Positions 1-8,743 of a DNA stretch of 64,000 bases are shown here, piece after piece. The notes below the pieces were generated by a model. The model was not told the origin of the DNA. It saw only the letters and a list, made by a program, of their open reading frames with translations, and did not search any database. Source of the stretch: Mesorhizobium tianshanense (GTDB lineage Bacteria > Pseudomonadota > Alphaproteobacteria > Rhizobiales > Rhizobiaceae); the NCBI RefSeq assembly GCF_007830515.1, contig NZ_VLKT01000033.1, positions 26,138 to 90,137 of the forward strand, in the 5' to 3' direction. Numbering within the stretch: the first letter of the stretch is position 1; each line of letters begins with the position of its first letter. A program made the translations under genes and the position numbers.

Positions 1-518
1 GAGGCAACCGTATCGGCGAGCTTGGAATAGTCGTCGATCTGGCTGGCGGCACCCACCACTTCGGGCGAGATCTTCTTGTTCAGCTTGACGTAGTTCTCGA
101 AGTCGGTGACGACGGAACGGGCCAGAGCCTCGACCTCGACCTCTTCCTCCTCCGGTTCGACCAGCGCCGTGGCGCGGGCTTCGTGGAAGTCGGGACGGTC
201 GGTGAACGAGACGATTTTCGCGCGCGAGGCGCCTTCGACCAGCACCTTCACGGTGCCGTCCGGCAGTTTCAGCAGTTGCAGCACGTTGGCGAGCGTGCCG
301 ATGTCAAAGATGGCATCGGACTCGGGATCGTCATCGGCGGCATTCATCTGGGTCGCGAGCAGTATCTGCTTTTCCTGACCCATCACCTCTTCCAGCGCCT
401 TGATCGACTTTTCACGCCCGACAAAGAGCGGAACGATCATGTGCGGGAACACGACGATGTCCCGCAATGGGAGGACTGCAAAGACGCCGTCGCTGGCAGC
501 CTTGGATATTTTGGCCAT
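1..518 (-). CDS. lon: ATP-dependent protease Lon, N-terminal part (runs off the window)
   Basis: Only the first ~172 residues are present; the rest lies before position 1. The product begins MAKISKAASDGVFAVLPLRD and contains the conserved VVFPHMIVPLFVGREKSI stretch of the Lon substrate-binding (LAN) domain. Lon is a cytosolic AAA+ serine protease that degrades misfolded and regulatory proteins; the ATPase and Ser-Lys protease domains would be off-window. It lies downstream of clpX and clpP on the same strand, the usual clpP-clpX-lon order of proteobacteria. It is separated from clpX by a strong terminator (752-775), so it probably has its own promoter in 519-750. Identification is firm; nothing can be said about its C-terminus. 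Confidence 0.95.
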   Translation of the reverse strand, partial: MAKISKAASDGVFAVLPLRDIVVFPHMIVPLFVGREKSIKALEEVMGQEKQILLATQMNAADDDPESDAIFDIGTLANVLQLLKLPDGTVKVLVEGASRAKIVSFTDRPDFHEARATALVEPEEEEVEVEALARSVVTDFENYVKLNKKISPEVVGAASQIDDYSKLADTVA

Positions 519-751
519 TGTCCAACCTTTCATCTCGCGGCCGCCAATCGGCCAGCCGCGAATCTCATATTAACGACCGAGGATCGTTCCGCCTACCACC
601 GTTTGTGACGGGAGTTTTACAGCACAGAATTCGGCACCACGGCCTTCCCCCGTTAGTTGGAGGCACGGGGGGCAAAGATCAAGGGTCAACACGAATCCGT
701 TCATCCAATCGCCGTATCCGTTCATCATAACGCGGCACCTCCGCAACAGCA

Positions 752-775
752 AAACGGCGCCTCGCGGCGCCGTTT
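752..775 (-). terminator. Terminator after clpX
   Basis: Perfect 10-bp stem (AAACGGCGCC / GGCGCCGTTT) with a 4-nt loop, 24 bases past the clpX stop. On the minus strand the stem ends in TTTT, so it fits an intrinsic terminator separating clpX from lon. Confidence 0.8.
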
Positions 776-799
776 AACATAGTCCATTGCCGGCTCACG

Positions 800-2074
800 T
801 CAGGCGCTGACGTTGCCCTTCTTTTCCTTCTGCTCGGAATAGATGTAGAGCGGCCTGGCGTTGCCGGACACCACCTCTTCCGAAATAACCACTTCGCGCA
901 CGCCCTCCAGCGCCGGCAGCTCGAACATCGTGTCGAGCAGGATCGCTTCCATGATCGAACGCAGGCCACGCGCGCCGGTCTTGCGCTCGATGGCGCGCTT
1001 GGCGATCGCCGACAGCGCGTTCTCGTGGAAGGTCAGGTCGACATTCTCCATCTCGAACAGCCGCTGATACTGCTTGACCAGCGCGTTCTTCGGCTCGGTC
1101 AGGATCTGGATCAGCGCCGGCTCGTCGAGATCCTCCAGCGTCGCCAGGACAGGCAGACGGCCGACGAACTCGGGAATGAGGCCGAATTTCAACAGATCCT
1201 CAGGCTCGACCAGGCGAAAAACGTCGCCCGTGCGGCGATCCTCGGGCGAGGCGACGGTGGCGCCGAAGCCTATCGAGGTCTTGCGGCCGCGGTCCGAGAT
1301 GATCTTGTCCAGCCCGGCGAAGGCGCCGCCACAGATGAACAGGATGTTGGCGGTGTCGACCTGCAGGAATTCCTGCTGGGGATGCTTCCTGCCGCCCTGC
1401 GGCGGTACGGAAGCGACGGTGCCTTCCATGATCTTCAACAGCGCCTGCTGCACGCCCTCGCCCGACACGTCGCGGGTGATCGAAGGATTGTCGGACTTGC
1501 GTGAAATCTTGTCGATCTCGTCAATGTAGACGATGCCGCGCTGGGCGCGCTCGACATTGTAGTCGGCAGACTGCAGGAGCTTCAGGATGATGTTCTCGAC
1601 GTCCTCGCCGACATAGCCTGCCTCGGTCAGCGTCGTCGCATCGGCCATGGTGAACGGCACGTCGATGATGCGGGCCAGCGTCTGCGCAAGCAGCGTCTTG
1701 CCGCAACCGGTCGGGCCGATCAGCAAAATGTTGGACTTCGCCAGTTCGACGTCGTTGTTCTTGCCGGCATGCGCGAGGCGCTTGTAGTGGTTGTGGACGG
1801 CCACCGACAGCACGCGCTTGGCGTAGGGCTGGCCGATGACGTAGTCGTCGAGAACCTTGAGGATCTCCTGCGGGGTCGGCACACCCTCGCGCGACTTCAC
1901 CATCGAGGTCTTGTTCTCCTCGCGGATGATGTCCATGCAGAGCTCGACGCATTCGTCGCAGATGAACACCGTCGGGCCGGCGATCAGCTTGCGCACCTCG
2001 TGCTGGCTTTTGCCGCAAAACGAGCAATAAAGCGTGTTCTTGGAATCACCGCCGTTGTTGCCGACCTTGCTCAT
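800..2074 (-). CDS. clpX: ATP-dependent Clp protease ATP-binding subunit ClpX
   Basis: The 424-residue product has the family's usual length. It starts with a zinc-binding domain (CSFCGKS...ICDECVELC, about residues 15-40). The AAA+ module follows, with Walker A GPTGCGKT, Walker B IVYIDEIDKI, and the pore and sensor motifs typical of ClpX. ClpX is the hexameric unfoldase that feeds substrates to ClpP. The ATG at 2074 is chosen over the one at 2080 because AAGG then lies 8 bases upstream; the upstream ATG would sit almost on top of it. clpP is next upstream on the same strand, 294 bases away. Confidence 0.96.
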   Translation of the reverse strand: MSKVGNNGGDSKNTLYCSFCGKSQHEVRKLIAGPTVFICDECVELCMDIIREENKTSMVKSREGVPTPQEILKVLDDYVIGQPYAKRVLSVAVHNHYKRLAHAGKNNDVELAKSNILLIGPTGCGKTLLAQTLARIIDVPFTMADATTLTEAGYVGEDVENIILKLLQSADYNVERAQRGIVYIDEIDKISRKSDNPSITRDVSGEGVQQALLKIMEGTVASVPPQGGRKHPQQEFLQVDTANILFICGGAFAGLDKIISDRGRKTSIGFGATVASPEDRRTGDVFRLVEPEDLLKFGLIPEFVGRLPVLATLEDLDEPALIQILTEPKNALVKQYQRLFEMENVDLTFHENALSAIAKRAIERKTGARGLRSIMEAILLDTMFELPALEGVREVVISEEVVSGNARPLYIYSEQKEKKGNVSA

Positions 2075-2368
2075 TTCCATGTCCTTTCATAGCCGCCCGC
2101 CGATGGTCTGGTTGAAAGGGCGCATATTCAATCTATCGCGGGAAATCGCCGCCGCCAGTACCCGGCTCCCACAACGCATTCTGTACGAAACACATATCAG
2201 AAAACGTCGCAATGATTCGCATCAACCCCAAACAAAGCTAAGCCGTCGAAAATCAACATAGGCTTAACGTAGGCAATTGCTCCCGTCGAGGGAACAGCCA
2301 ATTGTGGCCGAAATGCCGCAAGCCGCGCCAAAAGCGTGTTTTCCCGCCATCCAGCTGCCGACGCAGGC

Positions 2369-2998
2369 TTATGCGGCGGCAACCTCAGCCGGCTCGCGCG
2401 ACGAAATGACCTTGTCGATGAGACCAAAATCCTTTGCCTCGTCAGCGGTCATGAAGTGGTCGCGGTCGAGCGTCTTCTCGATCTCCTCGTAGCTCTTGCC
2501 GGTGTGCTTGACGTAGACCTCGTTGAGACGGCGCTTCAGCTTGATGATGTCCTGTGCGTGGCGCTCGATGTCGGAAGCCTGGCCCTGGAAGCCACCGGAA
2601 GGCTGGTGGACCATGATGCGGGCGTTCGGCGTGGCGAAGCGCATGCCCTTCTCGCCTGCGGTGAGAAGCAGCGAACCCATCGAAGCCGCCTGGCCGATGC
2701 ACAACGTCGACACCGCCGGCTTGATGAACTGCATGGTGTCGTAGATCGCCATGCCCGAGGTGACGACGCCACCGGGCGAATTGATGTAGAGGTTGATTTC
2801 CTTCTTCGGATTCTCCGCCTCGAGGAACAGGAGCTGCGCGCAAACCAGCGTCGCCATGCCGTCCTCGACCGGACCGGTGATGAAAATGATGCGCTCCTTC
2901 AGGAGCCGCGAGAAAATGTCGTAGGCCCGCTCGCCCCGATTGGTCTGTTCGACCACCATCGGAACGAGGTTCATGTAGGTTTCGACGGGGTTCTTCAT
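2369..2998 (-). CDS. clpP: ATP-dependent Clp protease proteolytic subunit ClpP
   Basis: The 209-residue serine peptidase has family S14 hallmarks: catalytic serine in GQAASMGSLLL, catalytic histidine in NARIMVHQPSGG, and an aspartate in TLDRDHFM. ClpP forms the tetradecameric chamber used with ClpX or ClpA. The N-terminal leader before the mature core (MKNPVETYMNLVPMV...) is the alphaproteobacterial form. It is transcribed toward clpX. The 294-base gap to clpX holds no gene, so clpX may be read through or have its own promoter there. Confidence 0.96.
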   Translation of the reverse strand: MKNPVETYMNLVPMVVEQTNRGERAYDIFSRLLKERIIFITGPVEDGMATLVCAQLLFLEAENPKKEINLYINSPGGVVTSGMAIYDTMQFIKPAVSTLCIGQAASMGSLLLTAGEKGMRFATPNARIMVHQPSGGFQGQASDIERHAQDIIKLKRRLNEVYVKHTGKSYEEIEKTLDRDHFMTADEAKDFGLIDKVISSREPAEVAAA

Positions 2999-3331
2999 GG
3001 ACTATCCCTTATTGAAGATGGGATTCCGGCGCCGGAGATGAGCAAGTCGGGCAGAATCGGTTCTGGATCGTTGTCCTGTAAATAGGATGCCGGCTCACCC
3101 TAGCGCAAGGCCGCCCCTCCTAGCCATCCGGTTAAGTCGAATCAAGGTTTCTGCACAGGATTCGCCCGAAGCGGTACCGGCTGCTGTTGAAGCGGCGTGG
3201 CCGCGCCGTCGAGTAGCAGTTTCTTAACCGCGTCGCTTAACGAAATGTATCGAAATCGCTTTCCCCCGATCCGGCTTCCCTTACAATTCAACGTTGAACT
3301 TGTGTTTTGAAGTTCAAACAGGGGGAGTGCC
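2999..3331. other. Gene-free divergent region between clpP and a secreted protein
   Basis: 333 bases separate the diverging clpP and the gene at 3332, so both promoters should lie here. No open frame looks real. The only clear structure is the pair of overlapping inverted repeats at 3287-3317. Confidence 0.6.
3287..3317 (+). promoter_or_regulatory. Overlapping inverted repeats in a 5' leader
   Basis: TTCAACGTTGAA (3287-3298) is a perfect 12-bp palindrome. Its right half overlaps TTGAACTT (3294-3301), which can instead pair with AAGTTCAA (3310-3317). The two hairpins are mutually exclusive and end just before the GGGGGAG ribosome-binding site of the gene at 3332. A double operator or a leader RNA switch are both possible; neither is shown. 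Confidence 0.4.
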
Positions 3332-3922
3332 ATGATCAGGAAAACCGCTTCCTTGACCGTCGCCGGCATTGCCGTTCTCGGCATAGCGTCAGAAACGGCG
3401 GCCGGCGGCCGCGCCGTCGAGTGCTACCAGCAGGTCAACAGGCCGGCTGTGTATGAGACCGTCTACGAAAATGTGCTCGTCAGCCCGGCCGGCCAGCAGG
3501 TGAAGTATGATCCCGCGATCTACGGGACGCGCGAGCGCGTGGTGCAGATCGCGCCCCAGCGCGTCAGCTACGAGATCGTGCCTGCAGTCACCCGCACCAT
3601 CTACCGCACGGTGAAGATCGATGACGGCGGCTATTCCTGGGAATGGCGCGTCATCCGTGGCCGCAAGGTGCTGTGCAAGATCAGGCACAAGGCGCGCTAT
3701 GAACGCGTGGCCGAGACCGTAGTGGTGCAGCCGGAGCGTCAACGGCGCGTCGTCCTCCCCGCCGAGTATGAGAGCGTGGCCGAAGAGGTTTTGGTAAAGC
3801 CGGGACAGCGGCGGATCATCGACGTTCCCGCCTCCTACCAGACAGTGGCGCGCCGGGTGGTGGTCCGGGAAGGCTCGTCCGGCTGGCGGCGCGTGCACAT
3901 GCCGAGGCATTGCCGGTATTAG
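3332..3922 (+). CDS. Secreted protein with degenerate tandem repeats, unknown function
   Basis: The 196-residue product begins with a Sec-type signal peptide (MIRKTASLTVAGIAVLGIAS, cleavage near AGG). The mature part is made of degenerate repeats of roughly 20-25 residues with the pattern P-A-x-Y-x-x-V-x-x-x-V-x-V-x-P, for example PAEYESVAEEVLVKPG followed by PASYQTVARRVVV. An unrelated central insert (GGYSWEWRVIRGRKVLCKI) interrupts them. The protein is rich in V, R and Y and predicted to be beta-rich and periplasmic or surface-exposed. GGGGGAG lies 6 bases before the ATG. No enzymatic motif is visible; similar repeat proteins in proteobacteria are, as far as I know, uncharacterised. Confidence 0.75.
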   Translation: MIRKTASLTVAGIAVLGIASETAAGGRAVECYQQVNRPAVYETVYENVLVSPAGQQVKYDPAIYGTRERVVQIAPQRVSYEIVPAVTRTIYRTVKIDDGGYSWEWRVIRGRKVLCKIRHKARYERVAETVVVQPERQRRVVLPAEYESVAEEVLVKPGQRRIIDVPASYQTVARRVVVREGSSGWRRVHMPRHCRY

Positions 3923-3923
3923 G

Positions 3924-5027
3924 TCAGGCCGTTTCGGCCCGCAGCCACGCCTTCAAGCTCGCGACATCGCCATTACCGATGGACGCTGCAACGCGTCTGC
4001 CGACCGCCGCCCCGAACTTGTAGCCGTGACCGGAGCAGGCCGAGACAACAAGGCATTTGGCCTTCTCATGCGCCAGGAACTTCTCGTCGGCGGTGAAGGT
4101 GTAGGCGCAGGTGACGACCTCAGTCACCCCATACTCTTCAATACGGGCGATTGGCGGTGAAAACAGGTTGCGGATCGCCTCGCCCTCGCCCGCCACCGGC
4201 TGGCGGTTCCAGTCGGCGTCGCTGGTCGGCACCCTGTGCAGCCCTGAGCCGAATTTCATGCCGGCGCCGCCGGAGGGCGGGATCGCGTAGCCGTCGACGG
4301 CTCCGCCGACATCGAGGATGACCGGGGCCGCCGCCCATGCCGCTTTCATATCCGCCGGCGGTTCGACATAGGCAAGCGCGGTGCGATACGTCTTCAATTC
4401 GCCGCCCAGTTCCGGAAACAGTTTCAGCACCCAGGCGCCTGATGTGACGACGATGCGGTCGGCCTGCATCGTCTCGCCGCCTTCAAGCACGACCCGGCCG
4501 GCCTCGGCGTCGACCTCCGTCACCTTGCTGTTTTCGTAGACATTGGCGCCGTTCGCCCGCAGCCATTCGGCGAGGCCGAAGGCGATCTTGCGGCAATGCA
4601 GCGCCCCGCCGTCGGGCGAAAAATAAGCGTAGCGGAACGAGCCGGCTTCCAGGAACGGCCAGCGTTCGACCGCGGCGTCCGGCTCGAAAAGGTCGAACGG
4701 ATAGTTCCCGGCTTCCATGCCTTCGCGATATTCCTCCGCCTCATCTCCCGGTTCGCGCGAAATGCAGAGGAAGCCACGTGGATCGAGATGGTTTTCACCG
4801 AGATCGGCCCACATCTCGTCCCAGGCTTCGTAGGCTTCGGTGATCAGGCGGCCATAGCCCGCCGCTGCGCCATAAGCGCGGCGGATGATGCGATGATGGT
4901 CGCCCGAAGCCGCGAGCGGATTGGGAATCGGTCCCTGCTCGACGATCGAGACCTGGTGCCCGGCCTTGACCAGCGACCAGGCCGTCGAAAGCCCTGCAAT
5001 GCCTGCGCCAACCACGATCACATTCAT
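3924..5027 (-). CDS. FAD-dependent amino acid/sarcosine oxidase-like oxidoreductase (DAO family)
   Basis: The 367-residue product opens with the dinucleotide-binding fold MNVIVVGAGIAGLSTAWSLV and an acidic strand end (SIVEQG). The DAO-family FAD tail is present near the C-terminus (ACSGHGYKFGAAVGRRVA). The covalent-FAD cysteine of monomeric sarcosine oxidase could correspond to the Cys in SACSGHGYK, but this is not certain. Such enzymes oxidise secondary or primary amines in the cytosol, making H2O2. The ATG at 5027 is preferred over an in-frame TTG one codon upstream. It diverges from the P450 gene with only 105 bases between, so the two may share a control region. Confidence 0.8.
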   Translation of the reverse strand: MNVIVVGAGIAGLSTAWSLVKAGHQVSIVEQGPIPNPLAASGDHHRIIRRAYGAAAGYGRLITEAYEAWDEMWADLGENHLDPRGFLCISREPGDEAEEYREGMEAGNYPFDLFEPDAAVERWPFLEAGSFRYAYFSPDGGALHCRKIAFGLAEWLRANGANVYENSKVTEVDAEAGRVVLEGGETMQADRIVVTSGAWVLKLFPELGGELKTYRTALAYVEPPADMKAAWAAAPVILDVGGAVDGYAIPPSGGAGMKFGSGLHRVPTSDADWNRQPVAGEGEAIRNLFSPPIARIEEYGVTEVVTCAYTFTADEKFLAHEKAKCLVVSACSGHGYKFGAAVGRRVAASIGNGDVASLKAWLRAETA

Positions 5028-5132
5028 CAAGTCAGTCTTTCCGCAGCCGCTTCGGCTGGCTCAACTCATTGGACATTCGGCGGCCAACATACGGTCTGGC
5101 ACCAAGCTGGCAAGCCGCGCTAATTGTCTGGC

Positions 5133-6380
5133 ATGAGCAAATTGATGCCGCCCTACATTGTCTTTGATCCAGCCACCCGCCGCCTGCGACTCGACCCGCA
5201 CGAGCCGGCTTTTTTCCAGAACCCTTATGAAGCCTATGCCTTCATGCATGGCGCATCGAACGCCTTCTTCTGGGAGGAGTTCGGCTTCTGGTGCTTTGGC
5301 GGCTTCGACGACGTCAACCGGCTGCTGCGCGACCGCCGCTTTGGCCGCCAGAACCCGGCCGGCATCCCCGACAGCCGGGGCATTGGCCAGGACCGCACGC
5401 ATGTCAAGGCGTTCGACGGCGTCGAGGCCAATTCAATGCTGGAGCTGGAACCGCCCGTGCACACCAGGCTCAGGACGCTGGTCAACCGCGCCTTCGTCTC
5501 GCGTCAGGTCGAGCGGCTGCGGCCGCGCGTCGAGGCGCTCGCCAATGAGCTGATCGACCGTTTCGAACCGGGCGAGGTCGACCTGCTGCCAGCTTTCGCC
5601 TCGCCTCTGCCGATCACCATCATTGCCGAAATGCTCGGCGTGCCGGTCGAGATGGGGCCGCAATTGCTCGACTGGTCGCATCGGATGGTCGCCATGTACA
5701 TGCATGGCCGCACACGCGAATCCGAAGAGACGGCCAATCGCGCAGCACAGGATTTCTCGGACTTCCTGCGTGGCTATGTCGCCGAGCGGCGCAAAAGACC
5801 CGGCGATGATCTTTTGTCGCTGCTGATCGCGGCGCAGGAGGACGGCCAGAAGCTCTCCGAGGACGAGTTGGTGTCCTCGGCCATCCTGCTGCTCAATGCC
5901 GGCCACGAGGCGACAGTCCACCAAACCGGTAACGCCGTGCGCTCGATCCTCGCGCAAGGCGGCGACCCGCGCCGTTTCTTCACCTCGCCGGAAACGACAG
6001 CGGCGACCGTCGAGGAGTGCCTGCGTTTCGACGCGCCGCTGCACATGTTCACCCGCTATGCCTATGAAGAGATCGAGGTCGGGCCTGGGATCGTCCTGCA
6101 CCCCGGCGAGACGGTCGGCTTGCTGCTCGGCATGGCCAACCGCGACCCGGCGGCTTTTGCCGACCCCCTCGCCTTCTGGCCGGATCGCGCGGACCAGAAG
6201 AACGTCTCGTTCGGTGCCGGCATTCATTTCTGCATCGGCGCGCCGCTCGCCCGGCTCGAATTGCAGGTATCGCTGAAGACCCTGTTCGGCCGGCTGCCGC
6301 AGCTCCGACTTGCCGAACAGCCGCGCTTCCGCGACACCTATCATTTCCACGGGCTGGAAACGCTTGCCGTGCACGTTTGA
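5133..6380 (+). CDS. Cytochrome P450
   Basis: The 415-residue soluble bacterial P450 has all the landmarks: I-helix LLNAGHEATVHQTGN, ExxR in EECLRFD, and the heme-binding loop FGAGIHFCIGAPLAR whose Cys is the axial thiolate ligand. In the I-helix the usual AGxETT reads AGHEAT, a common bacterial variant that keeps the acid and the second Thr. The ATG at 5133 is used rather than an in-frame TTG at 5124. No ferredoxin or reductase gene is adjacent, so electrons must come from elsewhere. Substrate cannot be predicted; the divergent FAD oxidase suggests, but does not prove, a shared catabolic context. Confidence 0.93.
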   Translation: MSKLMPPYIVFDPATRRLRLDPHEPAFFQNPYEAYAFMHGASNAFFWEEFGFWCFGGFDDVNRLLRDRRFGRQNPAGIPDSRGIGQDRTHVKAFDGVEANSMLELEPPVHTRLRTLVNRAFVSRQVERLRPRVEALANELIDRFEPGEVDLLPAFASPLPITIIAEMLGVPVEMGPQLLDWSHRMVAMYMHGRTRESEETANRAAQDFSDFLRGYVAERRKRPGDDLLSLLIAAQEDGQKLSEDELVSSAILLLNAGHEATVHQTGNAVRSILAQGGDPRRFFTSPETTAATVEECLRFDAPLHMFTRYAYEEIEVGPGIVLHPGETVGLLLGMANRDPAAFADPLAFWPDRADQKNVSFGAGIHFCIGAPLARLELQVSLKTLFGRLPQLRLAEQPRFRDTYHFHGLETLAVHV

Positions 6381-6422
6381 GAACGGATTATTTCCGCCGA
6401 CAGGCAGGAGACCGGAGGACGA

Positions 6423-6773
6423 TCAGAGCTTGATCACATACTCCTTGCGAGTCGTTTCAAGCACTTCCCAGCTTCCCTTGAAGCCCGGCCTGAGCACGAA
6501 ACTGTCACCCGCCCTGACGGTGCGCGCCTCGCCGCCATCTTCTGATATCACCGAGACGCCCGACAGGATGTGGCAGAACTCCCACTCGTCATACTCGATG
6601 TGCCATTTGCCCGGCGTCGCCTCCCAGATGCCGGCATAGAGCCCGCCGTCGCGTTCCTCGACATTCCAGGTGCGGAACTTCGGATCGCCCGAAATCAGAC
6701 GATCCGGTGCCGGTGCGCCAAGTTCCGGCTCGACGCTGTCGACATCGACGAAGAGAAATCTTGGCGCGGTCAT
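6423..6773 (-). CDS. Cupin-domain protein (DUF861/cupin_3 type)
   Basis: The 116-residue single-domain protein has the cupin_3 pattern: WNVEERDGGLYAGIWEATPG, then WHIEYDEWEFCHILSGVSVI and the second half GDSFVLRPGFKGSWEVLE. The family includes (S)-ureidoglycine aminohydrolase-like and sugar-binding proteins, but no specific reaction can be assigned. It lies 21 bases downstream of the metY stop in the same direction and may be co-transcribed with it. It converges with the P450 gene. Confidence 0.75.
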   Translation of the reverse strand: MTAPRFLFVDVDSVEPELGAPAPDRLISGDPKFRTWNVEERDGGLYAGIWEATPGKWHIEYDEWEFCHILSGVSVISEDGGEARTVRAGDSFVLRPGFKGSWEVLETTRKEYVIKL

Positions 6774-6794
6774 GGAAGCTCCATTCAGCAGGGA

Positions 6795-8075
6795 TCAAAC
6801 CTTGGCGAGGGCCTGTTCCAGATCGGCGACGATGTCGTTGACATCCTCGATGCCGACCGAAAGCCTGACCGTATCCGGCCCAGCGCCGGCCGCGACCTTC
6901 TGCTCGTCGGAGAGTTGCCGGTGCGTGGTCGATGCCGGGTGGATGACCAGCGACTTGGTGTCGCCGACATTGGCGAGGTGGGAGAACAGTTCGAGCGCCT
7001 CGACGAATTTGACACCCGCCGCATAGCCGCCCTTAAGGCCGAAGGTGAACACCGCACCGGCGCCAAGTGGCGAGTACTTCTTCTGCAGCGCGTTGTTCTT
7101 GTCGCTGGGCAGGCCGGGATAGGACACCCAGGCGACCTTGGAGTGGTTGGACAGCCAGGCGGCGACGGTAACCGCATTGTCGCAGTGGCGCTGCATCCTG
7201 AGCGGCAGGGTTTCCAGCCCGGTCAGGATCAGGAACGCATTGAAGGGCGAGATCGCCGGGCCCATGTCGCGCAGGCCGAGCACGCGCGCGGCAATGGCGA
7301 AGGCGAAATTGCCGAAGGTCTCGTGCAGGACGAGGCCGCCATATTCGGGACGCGGCTCCGACAGCATCGGATATTTGCCGGATTTCGACCAGTCGAAGGT
7401 GCCGCCGTCGACAATGGCACCGCCGATCGAATTGCCGTGGCCGCCGATGAACTTGGTCAGCGAATGCACGACGATGTCGGCGCCATGCTCGATCGGCCGC
7501 ACCAGATAGGGCGAGGCCAGCGTGTTGTCGACGATCAGCGGCAGACCGTGCTTGCGGGCGATGTCGCCAATCTTCTCGATGTCGACGAAGACGCCGCCCG
7601 GATTGGCCAGGCTCTCTATGAAGATCGCCTTGGTCTTTTCGTCGATCTGGCTTTCGAAGGTCGAGATATCATTGGTGTCGGCCCAGCGCACCTGCCAGCC
7701 AAAATTTTTGAAGGCGTGGCCGAACTGATTGATCGAACCGCCGTAAAGCCTAGTCGCAGCGACGAAATTGTCGCCGGGCTGCATCAGATTGTGGAAGACG
7801 AGCACCTGCGCGGCATGGCCCGACGCCACGGCCAGTGCTGCCGTGCCGCCTTCGAGTGCCGCGATGCGCTCTTCCAGCACCGCCTGCGTCGGGTTCATGA
7901 TGCGGGTGTAGATGTTGCCGAAGGCTTTCAGCCCGAACAGCGAGGCGGCATGGTCGGTATCATCGAAGACAAAGGAGGTCGTCTGGTAGATCGGCGTGGC
8001 ACGCGCGCCGGTCGCCGGATCGGGCTTGGCGCCGGCATGGACGGCGAGCGTGTTGAAACCGGGCGTACGGGTCAT
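6795..8075 (-). CDS. metY: O-acetylhomoserine sulfhydrylase (aminocarboxypropyltransferase)
   Basis: The 426-residue PLP enzyme of the Cys/Met metabolism family shows the substrate and PLP-site motifs GFNTLAVHAGAKPD, SVFDDTDHAASLFGL-like SFVF region, and the PLP lysine in VVHSLTKFIGGHG. It converts O-acetylhomoserine and sulfide to homocysteine in methionine synthesis; O-acetylhomoserine sulfhydrylase fits better than MetB or MetC by its length. The ATG at 8075 is chosen because GGGAGG lies 6 bases upstream; a longer in-frame start at 8117 has no such site. A 6-bp hairpin (8110-8133) lies in the leader, but no SAM-II riboswitch core was found. Confidence 0.9.
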   Translation of the reverse strand: MTRTPGFNTLAVHAGAKPDPATGARATPIYQTTSFVFDDTDHAASLFGLKAFGNIYTRIMNPTQAVLEERIAALEGGTAALAVASGHAAQVLVFHNLMQPGDNFVAATRLYGGSINQFGHAFKNFGWQVRWADTNDISTFESQIDEKTKAIFIESLANPGGVFVDIEKIGDIARKHGLPLIVDNTLASPYLVRPIEHGADIVVHSLTKFIGGHGNSIGGAIVDGGTFDWSKSGKYPMLSEPRPEYGGLVLHETFGNFAFAIAARVLGLRDMGPAISPFNAFLILTGLETLPLRMQRHCDNAVTVAAWLSNHSKVAWVSYPGLPSDKNNALQKKYSPLGAGAVFTFGLKGGYAAGVKFVEALELFSHLANVGDTKSLVIHPASTTHRQLSDEQKVAAGAGPDTVRLSVGIEDVNDIVADLEQALAKV

Positions 8076-8221
8076 CGAATACCTCCCTTTATGAACCTTC
8101 TGGAAATCGCCGGGCATTCTTGGCGAAGCCCGGTTGCGAATGCAAAGAAGAAAATGCCGTTCGGTGCACGATCTGTGATCAGGAGGCGAGAAAATGCACG
8201 ATTACCGGAATAACTTTCCGT

Positions 8222-8743
8222 CTACTTCTGGCGAACGCCGAAACTCTGGAATCCCGGCCGCATCAGCGGCTTCTTCGACGACAGCACGCCGGAATTAACG
8301 CCGGTCCAGCCGATCTCGCCCGACAGCTTGCCATATTCGATCTTGGGGCAGCGGTTCATCACCACCTTGATGCCGGCAGCTTCGGCGCGCGCGGCGGCCT
8401 CGTCATGGCGCACGCCAAGCTGCATCCAGATGACTTTCGGCAGCGGATCGAGCCGCAAAGCCTCCTCGACGATGGCCGGCGCTGCTGCAGGATTGCGAAA
8501 GACATCGACCATGTCGATCGGCTCGGGAACATCGGCGAGCCGGGCATAGGTCATCCGGCCGAGGATTTCCTTGCCGGCCTGGCCGGGGTTGATCGGGAAC
8601 ACCGAAAATCCCTTGCCCAGCAGGTACTTCAGCACGAAGTAGCTCGGCCGCACATCGTTGGCGGATGCGCCGACCATGGCGATGGTCTTCACCGAATTGA
8701 GGATGCCGGCGATATAGGCATTGTCGTAGGCGTCGTGATTCAT
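8222..8743 (-). CDS. CoA-binding domain protein (YccU-like)
   Basis: The 173-residue protein is a stand-alone Rossmann CoA_binding_2 domain: KTIAMVGASANDVRPSYFV near the N-terminus, then FPINPGQAGKEILG and IWMQLGVRHDEAAARAEAAG, ending with the family motif VMNRCPKIEY. Such proteins resemble the CoA-binding part of succinyl-CoA synthetase alpha; their physiological role is not established. Its ATG overlaps the stop of the upstream ATPase gene by 4 bases (ATGA), which indicates translational coupling. Confidence 0.85.
   Translation of the reverse strand: MNHDAYDNAYIAGILNSVKTIAMVGASANDVRPSYFVLKYLLGKGFSVFPINPGQAGKEILGRMTYARLADVPEPIDMVDVFRNPAAAPAIVEEALRLDPLPKVIWMQLGVRHDEAAARAEAAGIKVVMNRCPKIEYGKLSGEIGWTGVNSGVLSSKKPLMRPGFQSFGVRQK

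Noticed and set aside
6570..8213. Long open frame on the plus strand opposite the cupin and metY
   Set aside because: Antisense to recognised genes, with no domain or start signal.
8076..8221. Possible SAM-II riboswitch upstream of metY
   Set aside because: Only a simple 6-bp hairpin (8110-8133) is seen; the conserved SAM-II pseudoknot core is not recognisable.
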